The translations under genes were made by a program, and so were the position numbers. A model generated the notes under the pieces. The model saw nothing but the letters and a program-made list of their open reading frames with translations. It was not told where the DNA came from and made no database searches. Below are positions 39,901 through 49,452 of a DNA stretch of 64,000 nucleotides, in pieces; position 1 is the stretch's first letter; every line of letters starts with the position of its first letter. Origin of the DNA: Ciona intestinalis (taxonomy: Eukaryota > Chordata > Ascidiacea > Phlebobranchia > Cionidae); NCBI RefSeq assembly GCF_000224145.3, contig NW_004190433.2, positions 23,633 through 87,632 of the forward strand, read 5' to 3'.

Positions 39901-42900
39901 CTGCGCTTCATACAGTATACTTGACGTTACAACAAGGGTTGGTTCACCCAGTACAGTGCGTTCCTTACCTTATCGCTGCTGCATCAGATATTGACCCCTT
40001 TGTGCATAAGGAAGCTGAGCAACAGGTAAAACTTTTTATTTTTTTTATCAATTTTATTTTTTTTATAAAAGCCTTTTTTATACAATAATATATTATTAGG
40101 TAATTGCTGTTTTTTTTTGTTTTTTTTTTAATTTTATTGCTTATTTGGCTCTTATTTCTGATATTTTTATCAATACTTTTTGATTAAAAACAGTTATAAA
40201 TACATTTTTTATGTAATCCTATTTTATTTAAAAAAGATAATTATATTCCACAACACACAACTGTTAAGATGGACAATCAATATTTAAACCTACTTGTTGT
40301 TTTTCTTCCAGTTAACTGAACTCAACAAACGATACGTTGGTTTCGTCCACACTAAAGCATTACAAGGCATGCGACTTGCTTACCAACTTCAATCTTACAT
40401 TGAACCAAATAATGATGTGATTCGCGGACATTATGTGAGCGCTGGTATAGATGATGGACCAACCACACTGAAGGTATTTATTTTATGTGTGATTAATATA
40501 TAGTAGGGTGGGGGAAGATGGAAGGCCTTTTTATTATATTTTCCCTGTCCAATTTGGTAGTAAGCAAAGAACATTCAAAGAATTATTAAACCGTATCCTC
40601 ACGACTCCCATAGACCGCTGTTAGTTGTTTAAAACACGATCAGAATATTTGGATATTATGTGCTAAAGGTGTCCAATCTCCCCCAACCCACTATACTTCT
40701 TAATTTACTGTATTCTATATGGGTGAGGTTTTATAGTGTGGCATGCCACCTGAGATGTAGGGCAAAGTTGGTATATTACCTTAAATATTATGTTCTGTAA
40801 TTAATGTAATAAAATATTGGTGTTAAAATGTTTAGATAGTCATAAGCTGTATAATGTTTTTTGGTAAATATAAAGAATTTATTCATAAGAAATCACACCC
40901 TTCAAAATGGTACAAATTCTAATTTATCTGTCTAAATTTACATTTTATTATTCTAATTTTTTGAATTCAAAATTGATACTCTAATATTATACTCCACATT
41001 TGGTAACTAAGTTAGCTTGTAAAATATTTATTCTAATTATACAACATTAAATTATAACCTCACTAATCATAATTTTTACGATAAATTTATTTCCAGGCAA
41101 AATGTTCCCATCTGTACCAACTTGTTCGTTCCGATCGTAAACACAGACGAGCTTTTCTTATCTCACTTCTGAACCTTTTCGATGACACTGTGGTGAGATA
41201 ATCAACTTTATTTTATTGTGACATAAACTACGTACATATCTATTGCTGCTGCAACTTATTAATATAGTATGGTGGGGGAAGATGGGACACCTTTAGCACA
41301 TAATATCCAAATGTCCTGATCGTGATTTAAACAATTAACAGCGGTCTATGGAAGTCGTGAGGATATAGTTTTATAATTCTTTAAATGTTCTTTGTTTACT
41401 ACCAAATGGGACAAGAAAATACCATGAAAAAGTGACCCATCTTTCCCCACCGTACTATTTTAGTAGAAAATCGATATTTTTTAAATTATATATTTGTGGT
41501 GAAAACATTATTTTAGCAAAAGATATTTGAACCTTATTTATTTTAACATTGTAAATTTGTTAGAAAACTGACATCGAGATGTTACTTTTCCTTGCTGATA
41601 ATCTCTCCCACTTTCCCTACCATACCCTGGATGAACCTTTGTTCCTTATCAGTCAAATAGAAGTTTACGTGTCCGTGTCTGGATCTAATGTCTTGCAAAC
41701 TTTCAAAGAGGTAATTTAAACTTATTGTGTTGTTTATTTTTACAAATGTGTTTCTTTGTTTGATCTATTATTCTTCTGGTCTGTTAGCATAATATTCTGC
41801 GGTTATTTAGTGTTGGTGTTACCTCGTTCGTGTGGCATTGGCATGTTTACTGCACATCGTAATCTTTTGTTTTGACTTTTCTCACTTATGGTGGTAAAAT
41901 ATAAGTCCCACCATTTTTGTTTTATTTTTGAATACTATATGTTTGTAATAAGCATGATGTAGGCTATCGTTTTTTTTTCATGTTTTGTTGTGAAGAAATA
42001 ATGGTTTTGTTTCATTACACATGATTAATGTATGTACAAATAAAAGCCTGATCTAGATACAAGTATGTTGCCTGTTAAGATGACGCAAATTAGGACATTT
42101 TTCTCTGTGTAAAGTCTGCAAAAATCCTTTTAAAGTCCTCTCAAATAGATGTAGCCTCTTTACTCCCAAAAATCCTGCACTCCTCGCCACTTTTTAATAA
42201 TCAATTCCTAACTTCCCCACAGTCTCTTCAAGATAAATCTTCAAGATCATCTCGGAGGAAAAAACAAAAGTCCGAGGATTCTACGAGTGACTCCTCTTCC
42301 TCGGAGGAAGATGAAAGTGACGAGAGCGATGCAGAAGATGATTCTCTGCGTCATCGACTTCCAATAAATGATGCGGCGATCGTAGAGTTTGCAAGATCAT
42401 CATTAGCGTGTCTACTTCTACTATGGGTGAAGCAACATCTTAAAACTGTCTTCGGTTTCAAAGACAGGTAAGATATATGAATGTTTTGTATTTATATGTT
42501 TGAAGTTAATGAGGTTTTTAAAAAAAAAAACGTATTTATGACTGTTTTGTATTTATATGGGTAAAGTTGGTGAGGTTCTAAGCAGGGCCCAACATGAGAG
42601 CACAAACCTATAGTTTTTGTAACTAAAGGATTTAATTATATTGCTATGCTTAATGTGGCCTGTTCTTACATATTGTAGTTTGTTGTTTTTCTAAAACTGC
42701 AACCATTTTTCAATAACTTGTAATAAATTTCGCGAAAATGACCATGATCTGATGTTCGTATGATGAAACGATTCCTGTGCAGAGACTGACGATGCCATTT
42801 AAGCAAAATATATTTCTTTATTAATACTAGTGGTTGGACTTGATTTTTGTTGGTTACGCTTTCATAGCACCAGACCATATTTTTAATAATAACAAAATTT

Positions 42901-44885
42901 GATGCAAATATGTGCAAAAAATTTGACTAATTTACTTACATTTTCCCCTTAGTTATAAGTATAGTAATGTGTTAGTAAAAAACATACACCCATAAAAAAA
43001 TTAAAACAATACCCAAATCTCATTCTGTGTTTAATCTTGTAAGCCTTCTTGTCCCCAGTTTATTTTAATTTAAATCTAAAATCTGTATTTAACTTGCTGT
43101 TCATTTATATCAACCACAATCAAATTTCAGCAAAATCCACCAATACTCGACAAGTGAAGTAAACAAAGCAAACGACAAACAATGTCATCGGAAGAAAGCT
43201 GATCATAAGTTTGAACCAAAACAAGCCATCGACCATATTAGGAGGTGCCGTGAAAAACTATCGTGTAGAAGTGAAACATACATTGATGCTGTATTGAGGC
43301 AATATACTGAGGTAATGATATAACCAATATGACTTAATAGCATGGGATAAATATGCTGTGAAAATGAGATATATATAAGAAGTCATTTGCTGCTGTTACT
43401 ACGAAGCAGAATATTTTACCTAAAACTGTTGTTCTATTCTTGTTGAGGTCCTTTTTGTTAAAGTTCAAATAAGCTCTATTTATAATGTTTCTATTTTTAC
43501 TGTATTCTATGTTTGCCTCAACCAGTGTGTGTTTTATATTATGTCTATGTTGGTGTTTATATTATTTCTATGGATTGTGGTGATGTGGCAGTGGTTGGAA
43601 ATATACAGGACTTGAATTGTGCATGGTGTGCTGTGAACATCAAAGTGTTGAGCTAGAAAAAGACTTCTAATTAGTAACAGTTAAAGACTACTGTGGATAA
43701 AGACTTCCAACTTAGCACACTAGTATTTTGGAACAGTTAAAGACTACTGTTAATTGATCTGGATAAAGACTTCTAACACTTTTGAGATTTAATCATTTTT
43801 TGCAGTTTTTTTGTAACATATTTATTTAGTTATTTTTTTTCGTTGGTTTTTATGTTGTAATACTTACTCCTATATTGTAATATAATAGATTGCACCTTAC
43901 TGGGGTACAGCAATATGAATTAAAATGTTTAAATATTCTTTCAGTTCAATCAACTGATGAACAAACTTGATCCAAACGATGATGATTCCGATTCTGAGAA
44001 AGAAAAAAAAGTGACAAAACTACCAGTGGTTGAAACAAGTAAGATGCTATCATTTTTTTTAATTTCTTGAAAAAAAAAGTATTTCTGTGTTTTTTTTTAA
44101 TTTAACTTTGAACAAATAGATTTCTGCTTAAAAGCACCGAAATCATTATCTTTTTGAGACATTTCATTATCTTTTTGAGATAATATTACATAAACAGATA
44201 CATGATAAAAATGCATTAATACAAAAAGTGTATTAGATCATATTTAATCATATTCTTGTTAACACAGATACAAGCAGGGAGGAGGACAGTGACCATGATA
44301 GTGACGTGGAAACAACTAACGCTCCTCTTGATGTAAGTTCCTCATTTTAATGCAGACTAAATAGGGATGCAAGGGATATTATGTATGTTGTTTATAAGGC
44401 AGAAATTCCTAATATTTTAGTGACAATAGGGTCATGTAGGAGACATTTGACACACGCTGCCCTATGCTTCATTAGGAAAATAATTTTTATAGTTTTTAAT
44501 GTATTTACATCTGTTATTTTATTCACCACTGTTTAACAATTATACTTTATAAAAAAAAATAAGGCAAAGGTATGACTGTAGCTCTAAATACAGCTCTTCG
44601 CTATTTCCCACCAGTTTAAAAATAGAAGGGTTTAGGCGTATGGACTCTGGAAAGCTTTTTTTTAGTTGATGTAATACCAATTAAAACTTTTTCTTTAGTA
44701 TTCCATTGTTTAAAAATTAAATTTGTCCTTCTCAGGCTATAAGAAAATCTACTGCTCTCAAGCCTAAGAAAATAAAGCAGAAAAATCCCACTGAGAGTTT
44801 GTACAAAAGTGAAATGAGAAAAAGGCAAGTGGTTCAATATGCGGAGACCAGTTCAGATTCTGAGGGTGAATTTCATGGGTTTTAA
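17852..44885 (+). CDS. NIPBL: Nipped-B-like protein (NIPBL/SCC2), cohesin loader, whole gene, ~45 exons
   Basis: NIPBL with MAU2 loads cohesin on chromatin and drives loop extrusion. Exons: 17852-17918, 18646-18808, 19114-19210, 19470-19543, 19920-19984, 20240-20322, 20380-20498, 20834-22270, 22734-22812, ~23378-23603 (start unclear), 23946-24146, 24632-24856, 25047-25214, 25705-25913, 26704-26790, 27219-27465, 27754-27908, 28438-28619, 29460-29664, 30100-30179, 30727-30859, 31208-31411, 31812-31919, 32373-32617, 33045-33252, 33783-33929, 34597-34731, 35132-35284, 35765-35877, 36188-36221, 36548-36686, 37052-37286, 37811-37965, 38266-38484, 38883-38969, 39349-39480, 39858-40025, 40312-40473, 41097-41192, 41564-41710, 42223-42467, 43131-43311, 43945-44038, 44268-44332, 44736-44885. 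Near-human stretches include VSPFFVENVRELQL, LARLPTSKRNLRNYR, LRVASLDYLGVVAAKLRRDA, CLAEVVAVDP, QGLIHPVQCVPYLIA (here QGLVHPVQCVPYLIA) and SVSGSNVLQTFKE. The first exon reads MNFNSDLSKSSFPFYN; the next two give EHI and LLQAVLSQNP, matching the human MAU2-binding N-terminus. About 2,640 residues against 2,804 in human. Odd points: a one-base frame discrepancy in the exon 20834-22270, a GC donor at 23604, and no vertebrate-type C-terminal extension. Confidence 0.93.
18372..18570 (+). repeat. ~195-bp interspersed repeat, copy C
   Basis: Diverged forward copy in the first NIPBL intron. Confidence 0.65.
19337..19445 (+). repeat. ~195-bp interspersed repeat, copy D, right half
   Basis: Right half only (gtgttttaacaactgttgtt to gggacgaaataaa). 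Confidence 0.55.
19689..19775. repeat. Short tandem repeat in a NIPBL intron
   Basis: Three copies of tatgtttaattctaaagatt, a unit of about 25-30 bases. Confidence 0.85.
20834..22270 (+). other. NIPBL: Long disordered NIPBL exon: acidic/basic, then Pro/Gln/Asn-rich, with a polyQ run and a frame discrepancy
   Basis: The 5' part is a Lys/Ser-rich nuclear segment (TKKSHKSSSKDKHE). The 3' part is rich in Pro, Gln, Asn, His and Tyr, as expected for the unstructured N-terminal region. The open frame entering the exon ends at 21284, while the frame that reaches the good donor at 22270 is open from about 21155. The two frames overlap and both look coding on their own side of about 21155-21235. The length is one base short of a continuous frame. 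An assembly or allele indel is the simplest reading; I found no credible intron. Confidence 0.7.
21916..21970 (+). repeat. CAA/CAG trinucleotide run (polyglutamine) in NIPBL
   Basis: Mostly CAA with a few CAG codons, encoding about 17 consecutive glutamines followed by HQH. The CAA interruptions would tend to stabilise length. It lies in the disordered N-terminal part, so length variation is probably tolerated. Confidence 0.9.
23814..23841 (+). repeat. Guanine run in a NIPBL intron
   Basis: A T run is followed by GGGGGAGG and then about 14 further G bases. It could form a G-quadruplex on the non-template strand or in RNA. It lies about 105 bases before the acceptor of the Tudor-like exon. 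Confidence 0.85.
23946..24146 (+). other. NIPBL: Tudor-like module encoded by one NIPBL exon
   Basis: This 67-residue exon reads VRVKFVDDSEETDIF, a spacer, then GAIVVAKWPMNGKRYSAVV. Alternating hydrophobic residues, a G-x-V-x-AKW strand and a following Y-x-A-V strand fit a small Tudor-type barrel. It is spliced in phase 1 on both sides, so it can be gained or skipped without a frame change. The preceding exon (to 23603) is basic (LSKRKTRQTIKEEGK) and joins through a GC donor: codon GGA is split G|GA, which supports the join. I do not recall a Tudor fold at this place in vertebrate NIPBL. Domain assignment is by pattern only. Confidence 0.55.
24207..24450 (+). mobile_element. Tandemly doubled SINE head in a NIPBL intron
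   Basis: Two copies about 120 bases apart of a tRNA-like stretch (cctgcattgtgacttagtgg / cctgcactgctcagtggttg, each then ttataaccaaaa). Confidence 0.5.
26073..26265 (+). mobile_element. TIR element, MITE-like, copy 4
   Basis: Diverged left end, good right end; shares one NIPBL intron with copy 5. Confidence 0.75.
26474..26656 (+). mobile_element. TIR element, MITE-like, copy 5
   Basis: Perfect left end (TAGTAGGGTGGGGGAAGATG), decayed right end about 50 bases before the exon at 26704. Confidence 0.8.
27085..27232 (+). repeat. 31-bp tandem array made of an intron end and exon start (NIPBL)
   Basis: Five units run into the exon that begins at 27219. Most contain attacag followed by GGCAACACTGCA, which is the acceptor and the first twelve coding bases of that exon. 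Three upstream units keep an AG followed by the same bases; one unit has lost it. The unit length is not a multiple of three, so use of an upstream acceptor would shift frame. Confidence 0.9.
28788..28955 (+). mobile_element. SINE remnant in a NIPBL intron
   Basis: Head with ataccgggttcagta and body with acaacccagtggtcagtgat. A further tail-like part lies at about 29085-29262. Confidence 0.55.
29005..29480 (+). repeat. Repeated acceptor-plus-exon-start motif (NIPBL)
   Basis: The real junction reads tttatccccag then ATTAACATACATAGAAG at 29460. Earlier in the same intron, ctttatccccagattaaca recurs at about 29141-29160, and cctttactctcaggttgac followed by atacatacaa lies at about 29008-29032. 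The spacing is irregular because SINE and inverted-repeat DNA lies between the copies. Confidence 0.6.
29277..29448 (-). mobile_element. TIR element, MITE-like, copy 6, right end lost
   Basis: Good left end. The right inverted repeat is replaced by the acceptor region of the NIPBL exon at 29460. Confidence 0.75.
31425..31800 (+). repeat. Minisatellite in a NIPBL intron
   Basis: Repeated blocks of acttgtaaaattag joined by ttcttgcatttattat or tgcctttttccttgtcaa, about 30 and 56 bases per unit, with good identity between units. It fills most of the intron between the exons ending 31411 and starting 31812. Confidence 0.9.
32041..32390 (+). repeat. ~115-bp tandem repeat carrying ghost 3' splice sites (NIPBL)
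   Basis: Three units share actagaattttataaaac, a T-rich tract, an AG, then a copy of the start of the exon at 32373 (TTTTCACACAATTTTTA). The ghost acceptors end at 32144 (then TTTCGGCACAATTTTT) and 32253 (then TTTTTGCACAATTTTT). The third unit is the real junction. Confidence 0.85.
33558..33730 (-). mobile_element. TIR element, MITE-like, copy 7
   Basis: Shortened left end, good right end; about 50 bases before a NIPBL exon. Confidence 0.75.
34270..34565 (+). repeat. ~300-bp interspersed repeat, copy C
   Basis: Forward copy in a NIPBL intron. It keeps the right part (gaggaatttactccaggggt, cccagtttaaga) and a diverged left part. Confidence 0.7.
35458..35649 (+). mobile_element. TIR element, MITE-like, copy 8
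   Basis: Both ends well kept, flanked by TA; NIPBL intron. Confidence 0.85.
37318..37575. repeat. ~125-bp tandem duplication in a NIPBL intron
   Basis: Two units each contain ggtagggtgttggggtaat-like sequence, cctgaatcatataga and agaataaaaaccaacaattt. The unit includes a copy of the GGTGAGGTCC family. Confidence 0.75.
38528..38726 (+). mobile_element. TIR element, MITE-like, copy 9
   Basis: Both ends well kept; NIPBL intron. Confidence 0.85.
39466..39835 (+). repeat. Degenerate ~75-bp repeats containing a ghost 5' splice site (NIPBL)
   Basis: The exon end at 39480 reads TTTCTTAAAGAG followed by gtagcgacttaa. About 330 bases on, tttttttaaagag is followed by gtaaccaacttaa (39798-39825). Two weaker copies lie between, at about 39640-39680 and 39712-39765. 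A copy of an exon end with its donor has been carried into the downstream intron. Confidence 0.55.
40501..40694 (+). mobile_element. TIR element, MITE-like, copy 10
   Basis: Both ends recognisable, starting 28 bases after a NIPBL exon. Confidence 0.85.
41265..41456 (-). mobile_element. TIR element, MITE-like, copy 11
   Basis: Both ends recognisable; NIPBL intron. Confidence 0.85.
43675..43775. repeat. Short tandem duplication in a NIPBL intron
   Basis: acagttaaagactactgt then ggataaagacttc occurs twice within about 100 bases. Confidence 0.75.
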
Positions 44886-45440
44886 ACTCAATCTCAGTTG
44901 AACTATATGCTAAATAAGTATTATATTACAGCGTAATTGCACTGCCACTACTTTTAAATAGATTTTATGCCCAAAATAATCCTATATAATATAATTCAAC
45001 CCGTTATATATTTGCTTGTCTATAAAACGCTGAGATTACTAATACAGCATTATTCTGGTCTTTTAAATCTTGTACTTTTTAAATCTCCAACACATTTTTC
45101 TGTAGTGGTTCACTTTTATTTTCTATTTAATTTCAAGCAGGCCCGTGTTCGGTACATGCTTATTACCAGTTTGATTTAAAGGTAAAATTTTAGAAGCTTT
45201 GTATCATATGTTGACTATTTGATAGTGGAGTTCTTACTATTTTTTTACCCTTTTTATATTCCTGCGTTTCTTTCATGTTTCTGATTTCTTTTTCAACCAG
45301 AAGTTAGTTCTCTATTCTATTAGAGCAACCAAGAATTTGTACATACAAAGTTATTTTGCTTGATGCTTTTTGCATTCAAGCTTCATTGGTTTTGTTCTTC
45401 GTACTAATATGATGTTGTAATTTGAAAATAAAGAATTCTT
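44886..45440 (+). terminator. NIPBL 3' UTR with AATAAA at 45427-45432
   Basis: The stop codon (44883-44885) follows an acidic tail, SSDSEGEFHGF. The first convincing AATAAA is about 540 bases downstream. It lies about 400 bases from the polyadenylation signal of the converging MCCC2-like gene on the other strand. Confidence 0.55.
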
Positions 45441-45827
45441 TGCAACACAAAATTCATCACAACAATATTTGCTGTGTGCCACGAACGTTTCTTTGCTGTT
45501 GCAGACGTTCTGTGTATGCCACGAGCTTGTTAACTGAAGTTTGTTTGTTGCGGACATTTTATATAATACAAGAAAAAAATCATTCATTTTTTTCGCTTCA
45601 GACGCTGTTGTGTAGGCCATGATTTTGTTATTTGTGTCATGTTCTATTAGGCATATGTACTTTTTATGTGAGTGAGATCCTTTAAGGTCAGGAATGTCTT
45701 TAGTGCAAGGTGCAGTGTGTGTCTGTTGTCGATTCTATCCACAGCTCTCTTGACTCTATCCTGTTCATAGACTAAGTCTCGCAGCAAAGTTAAAGGTTTC
45801 TATGCAAAACATTTACATTTCTTCAAA

Positions 45828-45833
45828 TTTATT
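45828..45833 (-). terminator. Polyadenylation signal of the MCCC2-like gene
   Basis: AATAAA on the minus strand, 85 bases after the stop codon (TAA at 45918-45920). Confidence 0.6.
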
Positions 45834-45917
45834 AAATTACTGCAATAGCAAATCAAAATAAAACTACTGTATAATATATTTCAGATTAATTAAAAAAAAC
45901 ATAAAAAAACCATTATC

Positions 45918-48900
45918 TTACATTCTTAATGTTTTTTGCAAATCAGTAACACTTATTTCATTATTTTGCTTAAAGATTCTTAAACATTTATTAATAATAT
46001 CTCGTGTATCAAATGGTAATATCACGCCATCATTACGAATTCTAGCAGCAGCGTGAAATGAATCGGTCTCTGTCATAAATTGTTCTAAATAATCATGTTG
46101 TTTATCCTTGGTGTTCTGCATAGTATCTGCCATGTACTCAGGTGAATATCCGCCAACACGCACGTTTGGGTAAACAAAGTGAAACCTAAAAAAATTTATA
46201 TATAGTAGGGTGGGGAAAGACTGGACACCTTCGGCACATAATATAATATCCAAATATCCTAATCGTGTTTTAAACAATTTACATACACCTATGGGAGTCG
46301 TGATGATACAATTTTATAATTACCACCAATTAAGAGTGTGTCCCATCTTTCCCCACCCAACATTTTGGCTCAACATATTCAATTACAGTAGCATTTATTC
46401 CAAACACTTTATAAACCTTACATTTCTACCAAAATGTGCCCATGGTTTAAAAAGCTCTAAGCCAAAATTAAAATCAGTTATAATTCAATTAATAAATAGC
46501 ACTTTTATAATCGCTTGGTGGGGCAACAAAATTCATTATAACGGCCTAATTTTAAACACATGCCTGCTTTCGAGTTACCACATATACAACTTTAATGACA
46601 TTTTTTTACATTTAGTCATAAATACCTGGAACCCATAGCAAGTGAACCAAGTGAATGCGATTCAAGTGACCCACATATACCACCAGTTGTGATGGTGATT
46701 GATGGAGATGTAGAACATGCGATCGCTTGCATTAACTGGCACTGAGCTTTAATTAACTTGCTACTCTGTATGAAAAAGATATATTAAGTAATGTTGGTCA
46801 GTGGTAAAAACATATTCTAAAAAATACAAGAAAAAAATTTCGGTCTGTAATAACAGATATTGAGCTTTAATTAATTTGCTTCTCTATTGGAACAAGATAC
46901 AATAAGTAAAGTTGCTGCTTGGTGTAATTTAATCTAAAAATTCTGTATCCTGATAACTGACATTGAAAAAATACATATTCCATCCAAAAAAAAATTTGCA
47001 CCCTGTTAACTGACATTGAGCTATAAATAACTTGCTACTCTGTAGAGTAAACATACAATAAACAATATTGGTCAGTGGTATAATGTAATATAAAAATATA
47101 AATTTTAGCTCTTTTTTTGTTTTGTTTTTCGGTACTCTTATAAAGGCTTGGTTATTTAATGTCAGTATAAAAATATATTTGGTAGAATGGATGTTTTAGG
47201 TATTTTTATAAATTTAATTAGAAATACATACAAATATAGATTTAGGTATTTATTATGGTAGAGTGGGGGAAGATGGGACACCTAGTCATCCTATTTTCCC
47301 GTACCATTTGTTAGTAAACATAAAATACTCAATGATTTATAAATCCAAATCCTCACAACTCCCATAGACAGTTGTTAATTGTTTAAAAAACGATCAGGAT
47401 ATTTGGATATTATGTGCTAAAGGTGTCCTACCTTCCCCCATTCTATTCTAGATATATTTTAAAATGTTTAAAATAACTTGAGGTTTATGAAAAAACATAT
47501 CCACCTGTTCCAGTGTATGCACAGGGGGGTGTGTTGAATCTTGACTAAAATTTTGTAAAAACACCATCGGTATTTTACGCTGACTGCATAACTGGGTAAA
47601 GTGGGAGCCTTTCAATGCAGTAGATTCTGTGACAATTAAAAAGTTAAAAATAATAATATTCAGTAGCTAAAATAACAACACCTGTTATTCTTCCATTACT
47701 GACAGCAAAACCTGCTAATTTTCCTTTGACCAAACCAAATCCAGTAATAAGTGTCGGTCCGTAATATTTTTTGAATTCATGGAATCGACTACCATCCAAT
47801 ACACAAGCAAGCATATGCCGACCATCAAGTTGGTATCCGTTCATTTTACATGGGGCAAGGTCGTTGAGTAATGACACGTCACATAATGGCTCTTCGTATG
47901 TATCTTCGTTAACTGTAATATTTTGTATGAACTTATTAAATAATTCTATTTGGATGAGAAACTGATCCCGACTGTTGTTTACAGCCAAATGGGATCAGAA
48001 AATAAATGAAAGGTGTCCTAACTTCCCAAAAACTCCTCATGACTAATAATTTAAACAAAACCAAAAACCAACTAACAGAAGCAAAAAGAAACTTTGTTTT
48101 AACCACTTTCAACTTAATGCATAGAGAGCTTTATCAATAGTCGAAGATTAATTTAACAACAACTAATTAAACCAACCATTTCTAAAACACTCAAAAAAAC
48201 TTGTTCTGAGTTCTAACTATCAATTTAAACAAAACCAATAATAACCAAGTAAGAGTAAAAAAACGTTGTTTTAACAGTTTCAACTGTGTACATATCCAGG
48301 CAAATAAACTATCATAATATTTATTCCAACTAACATACTTTCTTCTTGTTGGTTCATGGTTGCCACAATATCTCTCATCGTAATAATCGCGTCTTCTTCA
48401 GTTTGAGCAAAATGATCCGTACATCCGCTCACTTTACAATGAAGAGTTGCTCCTCCTAACTCCTCTGATGTGATCCTCTCTCCTGTTGCCGCAAACACCA
48501 ACGGAGGTCCGCCAAGAAAGATGGTTCCTGTCAAAAAAATAAGTGAAATTATTAACACTCCCTATGGTATTAAATTATTAACAATAATATTTTTTAAATA
48601 AATTGTGAATTTAAATTTTAAAATCGCATTTGGAAACCTTAAGAGATGGAAAGCTGCACAGTATGGTAATTATGTTGTTAGAATGTTAATAACAGTCAAA
48701 TATATAGGAAATAAGTGTTTATTAACACTCAACCCGCAGTAGTATTGTAGATAGCACGCCTGCCTCTAACCCAGAGGTAATGGATTCAAGGCTTGTCGCT
48801 GCTACCATTATAGGGGTATGTGTTCTTGGGCAAGACACTTAACAGCCATTGCTTCAACCCAGTGGTCACTAATGGGTTGTCCAAATTATTAGCCATACAT

Positions 48901-49413
48901 CAAAAAGAAAAATTACCCACAAAGTAACATACTTGGTAACTCGTAAGCTGAAACAAGGTGTTTGAAACAGAACAACCGTGTTTAACGACTGTCGTTTTCC
49001 GGCCATGCGAGGATAAAGCAAGTTACATTCATTCAATCATTTTTCTACCTGTTTTATGCAGAATTACAGATTCTTCTGCCATAGCCGGCACATATGCACC
49101 ACCAGCAGTACATGAACCACACACAATAGCAGCTTGAGGTATGGCAGCAGCTGACATAACTGCTTCATTGTAAAAGCATTTTCCACCTACATCAATGCAC
49201 TTATTACAAAGGTGGACGATGGAGTTTTTTTCAATAAAATGTTTAAAAAAGTTTTAATAAAATTTAAAATAAAATTTGATGTACAGTACACAGCTGAGAT
49301 GGAGCTTATATTCAAAAAAAGGTTTTCCACGATTTTTTGCATTGTGACAATTTTGTAGGTACGTTTTTTGTAAAAAATAATATATAGGACCTAATATCCC
49401 ATATATCTATATA

Positions 49414-49452
<39 letters not shown>

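Larger units (their letters stand above)
25705..44038 (+). other. NIPBL: NIPBL HEAT-repeat body
   Basis: From DGDGSFRRLSQIIEKIFDYM onward the protein follows human NIPBL residue by residue with few gaps. It covers the hook-shaped helical-repeat body that binds cohesin and DNA. Recognisable points in order: AKLKAMGLL, MPKAVYLDDVMERS, LLTDTTILQ-like LTDTTILQ, NKPEWPASEM, EAAIDLVGRF, VRKRVIRILRDLC, RRVNDEEGIKKLV, IPLMEHPSEAFLA, SSGMASSVMQL, DRKHRRAFLISLLNLFDDT. Exon 42223-42467 carries an acidic serine run (STSDSSSSEEDESDE) where human has a similar phospho-serine patch. Confidence 0.9.

Noticed and set aside
48726-48800. tRNA-like sequence
   Set aside because: It has A- and B-box-like parts but no folded acceptor stem and continues into the SINE body, so it is not a tRNA gene.
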